Shown here: piece by piece, positions 26,626 through 39,000 of the stretch | Layout of the letters: each line of letters begins with the position of its first letter | Position numbering within the stretch: the first letter of the stretch is position 1 | Assembly: GCA_002633005.1 (NCBI GenBank) | Contig: NMRA01000087.1 | Span: 184,001 to 248,000 of the forward strand | Direction: 5' to 3' | DNA from: Phoronis australis | Lineage: Eukaryota > Phoronida > Phoronidae | Length of the DNA: 64,000 bases | The notes under the pieces: model-generated | What the model saw: the letters and a program-made list of their open reading frames with translations, nothing else | Database searches by the model: none | What the model was told of the DNA's origin: nothing | Position numbers and translations under genes: made by a program

Positions 26626-29191
26626 ATGTAAAAGTGCGCTTTTTAACGTGGCCAAGTAAATTACACTGGTGATAGGATTGAATTAAGCTTAACTGCAAGA
26701 CTAAAGGATCCAATAACATAAAAAAGACAGACGTTATTGAGAGTTAAGTCTGGCTTTATGGTTTTCAGCACTCAAAAGTTAACTAACAGTTATCATGGGC
26801 ACTACCAACGCTGTCCTAGAGGACAGCTTTGGTGGACCCACTAAATTTTATCTTGCATCGAAGAATTGTTTACCCAGGAGGCCCTGTCAGTCTAACGTTT
26901 TACCAAGCATAGTGTAAGACCCGAGCCTGCAGTGGGTATGTGGAGCTTCACGCTTTCAAGTTCGAACAGAATAAAAACATGTTCTAACATTTAACACGGA
27001 AACTGACCAGGTCAGTGGAAGGCGTACGTAGCCATCACACGAGAAGTTTAGCAGGTGGAAAACCTGTGTTATTAAGTGCGGTGTCAAATCTCTGTGGGTA
27101 ATATCTACTTGCTATCAATCACACACCACGCGACTAAGACATAACCATCTGTGTGGTTGGTGGTCTTGAATCAATTGATGTATCGTTTGGAATTTAGAAC
27201 GTCAACTAAGTTCAAAGAACCAGATATCACAAGCTTCAAAAACATGTCCCCTTCCTGCTCTGGGAGCCCATAATTTGTTTTACAACTCCCCATGATCTTT
27301 ATCACATAAATATTTGGTTCTGCGAGCCAAGCATTGTTTGTCACCGAGCAAACAGTAATACTATCGTATGGTATCGTATTTCAAATGGAGAATCCCTGAC
27401 ACAGCGGGAAGGCCACTACGACAGATGAAAATACTTCTGATCAATTTAAAAAATCTTTAAGATACATGTTGCTCTTCAACTTGTTGTTTTTTCTAATTTG
27501 TTTTGACGAGTCTCGACAAATTGGGAGTTGAAATTTATTTGAAAACTTTAAAAACTTTTTATCGTCTAAGATTTCGTCGAACTTAAACAGTTTTACCTTC
27601 TTCGAAATTTTCCTTGGAAACAACAGTTATGTACTCTCCCGAGTAAATGACGTTTCGTAAATCGGGCAAGTCTAGCGAAACCGTAACTTACCAAAACGCA
27701 AACTTTGAAAGTACTGTGCCTGCAATCAAATTCCTTGACAACGATATTCTAAAATACAGATGGATTTCGCAGAATTCCAGAACCCGTATGAATAACGACC
27801 TTGGAAAGATACAGAAACGATGTTTTAGGCGCGCAGCAAAGATAACAAATGCCCTTTAAACAAAATTTCAAAACATGGAAAGCTCACAAAATCATTTAAA
27901 TGCAATAAGGTGCTCAAAGGCACGTGCTACTCCACTTTTTTACCGTTTTAATTAGCCAGTGTCTGTATCATCTCATGCTCTGACCACCACAGCAGGCCTT
28001 TACACGAGAGGAAGGTGAGGACACAAAGCGATGACGTCAACAGATCGTGCGATGATTGTGTTTCGCTATTTCTGACTATGGAATGATGCCTATAAACACG
28101 ATTATTACTTTAGTTCAATTTCGGGTACATTATTTCTATGGCGGTGGGGACTAGTGTCCATCTTCAAGAACTTTCGGTGTGAACAACGCCGAGACCGCGC
28201 TCATGACGATTACGCACTCACCGGGTCGCGACTCCTGACGGGTAACTCGAAATTAACGTCTCTGAACATGAACGACTCGTCAAGTCTAAATTTGCTACAT
28301 GCGGCGATAATCTTCTTTATTACACAAAAACGTTTAAACTACTGGCCATCAATATAATTGTCACCAAACGAGCACATACATTCTGAGGCGAGACTGTGAA
28401 AACTCTCTGGCCTCGAAACTTCAGCTGAATTCAGAAGTACTTTAGAAATTCTAAAAAAACAGCAATTAATAAAAACTCTTTACTTCGAAAAATGAATGTA
28501 TCCATAGATATTTTTCACCGCTTTTTGACGTTTGATTGGTGCAGAATATACATTCTGGATTCTAGATAATAAGGCCAGGCGCGAGGTGAACTTTCCTGAT
28601 TTGTACCAGGTGCAAAATATATCTCTTTAGTGGCACATGCTCCTTCGAAACGAATCAAGTAAAAGCATCACGAGGCGATAAAGACGAATTCATTCTGCGA
28701 AATGCGATATTCTTTTGAAACTGATTGAGTGTTTTATGAGAGCATTACAGAGGTAATGTCATTAATTCTCAAGAGGATTTGACGAATTGACTCCCTTGTA
28801 GTATTTTTTGTGTCATACGTGTTTACGATGTGCTCCGATAATTAAATAGAATTAAACCTAAGTTATGTAAAGCCTGTGCCATGCAAACACGTTACACTTG
28901 TTCTTAGAAAAAGTGCCATACAACACGTGATCACTGAAGCATGCGCAATAATCGCATTGTCTAAATATCTCGGATAACATATTCACAATGTCTGTGTCTA
29001 TACTTGATGATTAATCACATAAAAAGCTTGTAATGAACACAATAAATTTCCCTATGTCCAGGAAAGTACACTCGACTTGGTTTATCTCGGAATTAAAGGT
29101 GCCAAGTAATGCTTATACTGGTCTCACCTGTATTTACTCGACCTCTTATTATGGCAAGCCTGTGTGTGAATTATGATTATGTGAATTTCAG
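26626..29191. other. Upstream of phospholipase exon, no gene recognised
   Basis: The 70-codon ATG frame at 27647-27859 (+) and the 60-codon frame at 27441-27623 (-) have no recognised similarity. The missing first exon or exons and promoter of the phospholipase could lie here or further upstream. The acceptor before 29192 requires a preceding exon that ends in phase 1. Confidence 0.4.
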
Positions 29192-32100
29192 ATGAAAGAG
29201 CTGTGATACCACTCACCGACCAAAGTCGTTTTTTAAAGATAAGATCGGGAAGGGCCTACTCCAGGTTCTACTATTTGGACACAGACTTGAATAGCCTGCG
29301 CTACAAGGGATCAAGGAAATTACAGTGTTTACAAAGCCAGTTGGAGGGTGAGTTCCAAGGGTCGATTCAGGAATTTATGTGGATACCCCCTTTACATTCT
29401 CTGTATACGTTGTATGACATACATCTGCACAATTGCAATCAATGCCCGGACATCTAGATGCATCCCTTGAGATTCGGACATGGTTTGGTTTAACTTTGGG
29501 GATGTACTTTTGTAACAACTACGACTCTGAGCAATGGTGTGACAGCTAACAAGTGTTGTAACAATTTACCACTCGGGTCAGGCTCCCCCTCTTAACCAGT
29601 CTGGGAAGATCTTGTTCAAGTACCCACTCTTTAAATGATTTGAATGGCGTTCCGGATTTTGTCGAGTTTAGTGACACGGACGGTTGTGTTGTGATTCGAT
29701 AAGAACGATTATGCAATTTAACCAACCCAAATTGGACGTCCTCAGAATCTGTTAACGAATAAATAGCTAACGACACGACCATCCTGACATCCTTTTGGAC
29801 CACCACGTTCTACCGCGAAATATAAAGAAAAACGAGCCACTAAAAGAGTCCTCAACCCAACCATTCTCCAGACTGGCAATGTACGTGGACGTTCACTCTG
29901 CCTCATGCTGTCAGGTGTATCGAAACATTAAAATACTTGCACTTAACCTTTCAGCAATCTCGATGTTAATCGCCACCAAGTCGTTCTTGATGGAGAACAA
30001 TACTTTATTAGCAATTGTTCAGATAAATTGGTTATGGTCTGCGATTGACACACTTTGAAACTGCGGCTCACTGTAAAGCGCTTATTACTTTTAACGAAGT
30101 TCTTATTTTGTTTCAAAAACTACACAAGCGTGTCGAAGGTTGTTTTTAACTCACCAGCTTGGCAACAGGCGATCGCATCACTGGGTAAAAAATCCCGCCC
30201 GACTTCAGCTCATGCGTTCGCTTTTTTAAAAAAGCGCAACTGAAAAAATCACTGCATCATTACTCAAAATAAACAACAAGACATGCCAGAACCAACACTT
30301 TGGCCTAACAGTAAAAAAAATCGTCTCCAACATATTACGATACTCATGATTCGGTGCGGACGGACTCGTCATCCACATTTGAAACGCGTTACAACTTGGA
30401 AGTTGTTCCAAAGATAAAATCGATATGATTAGTCTATACGTGCCCTCGACTTTTGCAAAACAGTGGGCCAATATCACACCTGTTGCTTTGACACCTGGGT
30501 AGAACAATTTGCCAATTGCGTGCTCTGACTGTAATTGTAAATTGACGAGTGAGGAGTTCTCATTACTGCCAGCCAATAACATCACCGCCCATTGCGGTAG
30601 TGAGAAGCCAGCGACATTTAACCTGAGCGCTCCCTGTAGGGTGAAAACACCACGACCAACTGGACACCCGGAGCTTCACATTTTCACTGCCTCCCAAACA
30701 ACAGCTTTGCTGTTGCTACATTTGCAATACACGAATCTACAGTTTAGTCCACAATCATGAATATGTAATTAAGTAGAATAATCACACCAATTTACGAGCG
30801 TTTCTATTATGAATGAGGACGAGAGAAAAAGAGCTGTTAAATCTATACTTTTCGATGGACATCTACTGGATTATCAGAAGGTTGCTATTAGGCTATCCCC
30901 AAAATATTTAGCATTATCACATGCTCAAATTTTCTTCCTGAGAGCCACCTGCCCTCGATTTTGGAGCGCATTTAAAAATACCGATGATTTTAGTATCAAT
31001 CAAGAAATTTGCAAATCCAGTCACAATTTCACAAAATCCACTTCGAGCTCAGAATTCATACTGTTAGCTAGCTATGAAGAAAAACAAGTTTTCAAAGTAT
31101 CACATTTAAAGTCTTACTTCCATTACTGTTGTTACGGCCAATGAGCTAAGGCTGAATCCCCCACCATCGGCTGACCAGTGGCCGAGATCTGAGTGATGAG
31201 AACTAACTTCATGAATAATGTAAGCACCTCTGTGTCCAAACAGCCCCGCAGTATTCGCAGGCTGATGGCCCAGATTTAATATCAATTATCAAGTGTTGTT
31301 TTAGCAAATTATTATTTAGAGAGAAATCCGCATTTTATTGTCGAGTTCATACAGAGCGCAATATAAAAATCAGCGCATGCTCAACTTGAAACCGTCTACG
31401 GTAGACTCATACATAGAAAGCTCACGGCCTAAACTGAAATTCTTGGCACTTTACAAGAATCTAGTAACCTATAAAATTTCACTTCCAGCCGTCAGCATCA
31501 ACGAAATTGCCGAAGTAAAGAATGTCTGTGATAATGAGGTGTCCAAAGCCGCACGTGACCATGGCTACTCAGTAAGTTTACGAGACAAGTGGAGCTTGGC
31601 ATTATAGATCTGGACAATAGAAGGCGTGTTTAGTTACTTTTACCATTCCATGGTGAACAATGGTGAATGGCTAGTTAGAGATTCCTTTCTCCGCGTACTT
31701 GACGATATCTCGCAGTCACTTGTGTGTGTATGATCTCGGTATAAGTTTATGCCTGGTTGACACGTTAATATGCCAAAACGAGACTTGAACAGCACAACAT
31801 GGCATCGGGCTAAACGGCCCTGTGGTTACACATCACAACTCCTAAGGTTGACCACTTCGAAGATTCACTATAGAAAGTTCACTACTCTGATCGTCTGCTA
31901 ATGAGGCGTAACTGACATGAATTGTATTTGTGCACATTTTGTGAAGATTGGCATGTAGTCTTTTTGACCCGGCCGCGCGCGGGGTTCCTGAACTTAAAAA
32001 AATGAGTACGTCATCAACTCCGTGACCTGATCGCCGCGCCATTTCACGGCGCAACAAATATTTTTCCGCTCTCAAATCCACCCACCGCACCGGAACCACG

Positions 32101-33060
32101 TGCGACCGTGTTGGTTGAAACTATAGTAGCCTACCCTGACAGTCTTTAGACATTCAGACAAGTGAACGTTTGGAGTGATGATCAGTGTAACCAATTCGCT
32201 TATGTTAGCGATTGCAATTCAAACAAGTGCATACCGTTCAAGCCCCTTTTAAAACTTAAATTAATATTCACGAGCTCTCTACTGAAGGCAAACCTGGGTA
32301 GAGTTTAGTAGCTGTCTCTCGGCTTAGAAAAATCTAGCCAAAGTCACATGCCCTCGTTGAAAATACACGGCAATATCTCGCGTAATCTCATAAAATCTTG
32401 CAAGGTCCTAGCTTGGTTCTAGCGTTACTGAGCTCTACCCTGGGTCGAGTTAACATACCCTATTGTCTCACTAGAAAAGCAAGCTCTCGCGACATTCCAC
32501 GAGATATCGCCGTGTATTTTAAATTAGAGCTCATGATTTTGGCTACATTTTTTTCGCCACGACACATTTATTATATTACCTGTCAGGAGAAAAACCACCT
32601 AATCTCGTGAGAAAATTCACCCGTGAAGAACCCTTCACTGATGTGTCCACACGATTCAATGCAATGAGTTCAATCATGTTGCCGGCCTTAGCATGCCTTG
32701 TGCATTGCAATCCGACCAGTTGTCACTTTTTTATTGATATTTTGCCGGTATGGGACAGGAATTTATTGGATCATAGTTGGAATATGTAGAGGTGTGGCCA
32801 TGGAATCATTTCTGCCTCTTGGAGTATTCATGGGTTGATATCAAAGTTATCCATTTATTCATTCTTTTTTATCTATTGACGTAAGCTCAAAGTAGCCTAA
32901 TTGTGCATTTCTTACAGGAAGAGAATTGTCTCAGTCTCGTCTTCGACACCATCAGCGGGAGATGTCTGGATCTCGTGGCACCGTCACGTGAAGTGCGAGA
33001 TCAATGGGCGGCTGGAATTCGACAGCTGCTATTGAACGAGCGCCGTAAATGCCACTGGAA
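29192..33060 (+). CDS. PLCD: PLC exons 1-3: PH domain
   Basis: The exons are 29192-29347 ([24 protein letters not shown]), 31489-31571 ([11 protein letters not shown], the counterpart of the delta motif IEDIQEVR) and 32918-33060 ([20 protein letters not shown]). Together they form a pleckstrin-homology domain that in delta enzymes binds PIP2 and tethers the enzyme to the plasma membrane. Codons split across the introns restore Ala at the 1/2 junction and Asn at the 3/4 junction. The second exon is only 83 bp. The donor after 33060 is gtatcc, weaker than the others. Confidence 0.88.
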
Positions 33061-36000
33061 GTATCCTTTTGAAGGACAGGTTAAATGTTGTTATTCTTAG
33101 TGTCACCCGAAGTTTGTTACGAGCATTCAGTGTACTCTCTTTTAGGTAATCGACATACCCAGATGATCTTGTGGAACTAAAAAGTTGTGACGGAAGGTTT
33201 AGTAATAATATCGCCACTAATTATTACATCTTCCTCGAATGGAAACTCACACCAAAACCATTGCGGGAAGCATCATCAGCAATTTTGTCATGCAGTCTCA
33301 GCACCCAACCATACACGTTAGGGTCGAAGATGCGCAAGCACTCACGTTAAAACTATGCGGTAATGGGGCGTTTTCATAACTCGCATTGATGACTGGCACC
33401 ATTCGAAGCCTTCAGCACTAGATCCGCAAGCAGGCGTTTCATCCCAACGTCACTGCGAGTGAGTTAGTTTTTGAACACAGTGGCAACATGAGCTACATTT
33501 CAAAATTTACTAGTTATTAGTAATATTATCCTTGCCATTATTATTAACTATCTTTGGCCTTTCTTAGCATGGGCCGATTTGTGCTATAACTTAACTTTTG
33601 AAGTACACCTATTTGGAAACAGTGCTTACACTCTGTATTGCAAAAAATATAACAGTTACACGGAGCGCCATCGTTCGAGATCTCATTTTGTCTGTAATTC
33701 GTTTTACGGTTTTATCAATGGACGAGTTAGCGTTTAGTAATTTTATACGTTTACTGAAGGTCTTGAGTGGTGTTTACTTATTGTTTCGACGGCTAGAATC
33801 TCCGCCGCGAACTTGGGCTCCTGTTTGCACTTGGCAACTTTGACTTGATCTAGTTTTACTGTTATCGTTGTATGTGACCAGATGTAACATGCACGTTCTT
33901 CACTCTCCTGCCTCCTTGATACGCAATAGCTTTCTTGGAAATGGTTGAATTACGACTAAACTAGAGCAATGTTTATACACTCGTTATTGTTTAGTTGCCA
34001 AATTGGTTGCATTAAGAACCTTTTCATTCACTTTCTCTTTAAATTTCCTTTACAACTGTTAAGTCATATTTCAAAAATATTCCAAGAAGTTGACTGCAAC
34101 GGAGACGGTTTGGTAACATTCGACGAAACTATGGAGTTGATGAAAAGATTAAACATTGGTCTTCAAAGCTCGTACGGAAGAGAGTTGTTTTATGTAAGAA
34201 TTAGGCCTTTATTGTCGTTCCTCGATCCAACTATTTTTCCGTCCTGAATGCTCCTGCGAGGTTTTTTCTATCCCGCCTAATTCCTGGTGTGTTTTTTATT
34301 TCCCTGTCACCATTTCGATCTGGCATGTTTCTGACATATGTGTAGTTGCGCACTCTCAAGCGAAAACATTTAAGGCATTTGTCTGTTGTATTTCAGTTAT
34401 TGCCTAATTATTTGTTGTCATTTGGCTTCTCATTGCTGCAATGTCTGTTCCATATCTGAAAAAAAGATCACGAACATTTCACCGTGGCCCGGGGAAGGAA
34501 TACTAGTCACTGACTAAAAGGACTCAAAACGTAAAAAAACAAGAGTCACAATCGCAAAAACACTAACCACCAACAAAAACTCGAGTCACAAGGTTGTGAA
34601 CTGGAGTTACATAGGCTTGCTCATTTAAGTTCTTCTAATAAAAATGTTTGCGAAAACACAACGCGTTGGTTGCATATAAGGCCAAAAGAGATTGGTTCTG
34701 GCCTCCGTGTTTTGAAACTCAAGTCGGTGGTGCGCCATGTTTTTAGTCTCTCACTTTGCGCTATGTTTTTAGCCGCTCTCTTTTTTCAAAAAGAAAATCC
34801 ACCCGAGACGAGCAAAATGATCTGCAGTTTTTCAAAAAAAAAAACACCAGAATTTGACTAAAATAAATGCGGGCGAGCGTTTTTTTCTCAAAATGAGTCG
34901 GGATGGAGACCAGAACCAACTGTGCCTTTTGGTCTAATACGTCATCCATAGATACCCGTGCAAATGCGGAAGGCAAGATCAGGACTGAGGTACCAGGCAG
35001 AGCAGCATGTCACCTGGTCTGTTTGTATGTATTATATATATAAAACCACCACTGATGCTTCTCTAGTTTCAATTCTTCGTCTGCTAGCTCCCCTTTTTCT
35101 GTTTTGATATTGTGCCGTCGTCTGCTCGTTAACGTAGTTTACGCGATCCCAAGTGAATAGTTTCTACGTCAGACCACAAATAGCGACACCTGACGTACGA
35201 GCGACTTGAATCGCTAGCCGGGCATAATCATCTCACAATGGAAGTCGTGGTACAATGTTTTACCCAATCAGAGGACAGAAGTATCAGTGGTTGTATAATA
35301 GTTTAATATGCACCAAAACTCAACGCAGTTTTTGTTGTTCATTTCAAGTCCGAATGACGTACGCGCTTGCTACTAACCATGCGCGCACCCAGCCTAAAAT
35401 ATAGGGGGACAATGTGGACCTTTCACTAAAAAAACGAGGTACCACCNAAAAACTCGAGTCACAAGGTTGTGAACTGGAGTTATATAGGCTTGCTCATTTA
35501 AGTTCTTCTAATAAAAATGTTTGCGAAAACACAACGCGTTGGTTGCATATAAGGCCAAAAGAGATTGGTTCTGGCCTCCATGTTTTGAAACTCAAGTCGG
35601 TGGTGCGCCATGTTTTTAGTCTCTCACTTTGCGCTATGTTTTTAGCCGCTCTCTTTTTTCAAAAAGAAAATCCACCCGAGACGAGCAAAATGATCTGCAG
35701 TTTTTCAAAAAAAACACACCAGAATTTGACTAAAATAAATGCGGGCGAGCGTTTTTTTCTCAAAATGAGTCAGGATGGAGACCAGAACCAACTGTGCCTT
35801 TTGGTCTAATACGTCATCCATAGATACCCGTGCAAATGCAGAAGGCAAGATCAGGACTGAGGTATCAGGCAGAGCAGCATGTCACCTGGTCTGTTTGTAT
35901 GTATTATATATATTATACCACCACTGATGCTTCTCTAGTTTCAATTCTTCGTCTGCTAGCTCCCCTTTTTCTGTTTTGATATTGTGCCGTCGTCTGCTCG

Positions 36001-39000
36001 TTAACGTAGTTTACGCGATCCCAAGTGAATAGTTTCTACGTCAGACCACAAATAGCGACACCTGACGTACGAGCGACTTGAATCGCTAGCCGGGCATAAT
36101 CATCTCACAATGGAAGTCGTGGTACAATGTTTTACCCAATCAGAGGACAGAAGTATCAGTGGTTGTATAATAGTTTAATATGCACCAAAACTCAACGCAG
36201 TTTTTGTTGTTCATTTCAAGTCCGAATGACGTACGCGCTTGCTACTAACCATGCGCGCACCCAGCCTAAAATATAGGGGGACAATGTGGACCTTTCACTA
36301 AAAAAACGAGGTACCACCGTGGTACTATGTACCTCGTGACGTCCAGAGCTACAAATTGTGCATTCGCACCTTTTTAGTGGATTTTGTCTCGTTTTTTCGA
36401 CTTTTTGTTTCTCTGAGACGGACCTTTTTGCAAACTTCGNGGGGGCATGCTGGCAGAAAAATGCCAATCCTTGCACTTAGATAAGTAACCTGTCAGTACA
36501 TAAGTATTTGCAGACATCGCGATTAACGCAGAAACCTCGTAGAACACAACTGTGCCTACAGTTTGAGAATAAAAACATTCCAATTAAGCAATAATGGCAC
36601 GTGTAATTTTCACTGTGAAATATACCGAAGTCCATTATCAATATTTACCGACAATTGTGTAATTTCGATAACAATCCTGACCTTGTGGTGTAATTTTTAA
36701 TTCGTGGGCTCACTAAGAATTACGTCAGCATGCAGACACGACAGTTGTGGGCGGGATTTGGCTGCAGGATCCCGTTGAGTGCTTCATTGATTGGGACAGT
36801 TGAATAGAACTAATTTGCATATGACACGGGTCAAAGGGCACACGTGAATGATATTTCAAAGCTGTATTTGTATAATTTGGGACTTCACATTTATGTGAAG
36901 GACACGTTTTTTGGACCATGAGATGTTTCTCCAGTAATCCAGGAGTCTGTTTCATGAAAAGTCAGACTAAAGATTCAGAAATTTGGTCTTAAGCCCCACA
37001 CAACTATTTTTGAAAAAAAAAATTAAATTTCACTTGATCAACAGTGCAACAGATAATTTCCATAAATTGTTTCTAGACTGTGATCTGCTCTTGGGTAAAC
37101 ACCTTTTCAAAAATAGTAAAGTCGGATAGAGAGACCAAAAATTTCTAAGTCTAAGTCACTTTCATGAAACAAACCCAGTTAAGTTTCTTAACAACAATGA
37201 ATGTACAACATTTCTAATTTCTCTGAAAACTTTTGAATACTGAAACCTGTGCGTAAGAACCAGCAAGTGTGGGAATTACTGTCTTCTGACCGTTGCAATG
37301 TCCAGTGACTCGCGTCTCGTTCCGCGCAAGTGACTGTTGTTTTTTACCCAATGACTTGTGTTTTAAGGTCAGTGACGTGTGTCTAAGGGTTGTGACTTGT
37401 AGTCTTTCCCTGTGCTTCGTTTAGCTTGTGCATTACTCATTTATTGATCATTTTGACTGAAATTTGAGTTACATGTATTTAGGTCTAGTTTAAGATTGTC
37501 AAAATCTAGAGAACGTTTACAGTTGATGCAGATTATGCAAGCTCATTAAAAAGCGTCAGGATTATTGTAATTGTAAAGTTCGACATTTAGAAACCAGAAA
37601 AACACACCTACATACAGAAAGTCTTTTATGAAAAGCAAACACACTGGGAATTAGCGTGACATTTTAAACATGCATTTGTTCTAATTATCTAAACCTTCTT
37701 CAGGTTATTAAAATTGTGAATTGCCGACATGGACAGTACAATTTCAGAAGCGTCCAGGAGGTACGTAACATTACAACTTTACAGGGAACTTCGGGGCGGG
37801 AGCTTAGGGACTGGAGATATTTGGGACGAGGAAGTTGTACGTTCCATTTTTCGATTTATGTCAAATGTAGATGATATTGGAAATTGGATCATGTGACCGA
37901 AGAAGATGCAGTAAGTGCTGTTATGGAGGGTGACTACATGAAAGGCCCTTTTTCTTTATTTGATTGTCCGACCCTTTAGTTCTACTGGCCGGTGACTACT
38001 GGAAGTTTTCAAGGGTCGATGTGTTATCAGCTACGCGTGGTTGACTCAGACTCGGAAAGGATTAATTTCATTTCATCCCACCATATCGTCAGTAGCATAC
38101 GTGTTTTAAATGCACATCAATTGAGGGTACTTACATTTTCCGGTCCTCTGTCGCCAATAGTACTCAAATGTGCTCAAATGGTACTTTGTGAAATCTTCAT
38201 AACTTATGAAGTTTAATTCAACTTGTTATGACGTATGACAATGAGTGACGTAATTATGTGTATTTCTCGTCAGAGTTTGAAGATTTTGGAATGTGAATGC
38301 TTCCTGCATCCTGCATTGCTTTGAATTCTGTTGCAGAACGACACTTTGGAGAAAACCATGTCGAAAGGAGGCGCGCGCTGCCTATCGGTGAAAGAGATAA
38401 CAGAACTGTTTCGCATGGTCTCTACTAGACCGGATGTTATGGAAGTCTTAGACAAATTTTCCGAGCGCAGACGAATTCTGAATCCTGTTAAACTGAAACA
38501 GTTTCTCGAAGTAGAGCAGCACGTGAGTATTGCTTATTTACAACTAAGTAAATAGACCTAACTTACATACAGTCCAATGGACGCGAAACGTTGATCACGT
38601 ACTTAAACGGAATTGCTACATGAGGGGCTATGATTTTTTCCCTAAACCAAAACCCCCTCCAGTGACGTCACTGTTTTCATAAACCTCAACATTTAGTTGT
38701 AATAATAACAACTTCCTGTGAAGAAAAATTTCTATGTCTCTCACGTAAGTTTTGTTTCACTGTCGGATCACAATCTAGGTCTAACCGTTATGTCAGTGAT
38801 CGTGTGAAACTTTGCTGGTTCCCGCAGCAGAGGTAGATTGTAATCTACCGCGGGTACATGAGTCATAAGAAAGCACACACTTCCAGCTCACGTTTTACAA
38901 AAAAAAAAATATTTCTTCAGGAAAACGTGTCCATAGAAGAAACCGTGTCCATAATCAACCGCAACGACGTCTGCCCGTTGAATACGATGTGTGCAGGAGG

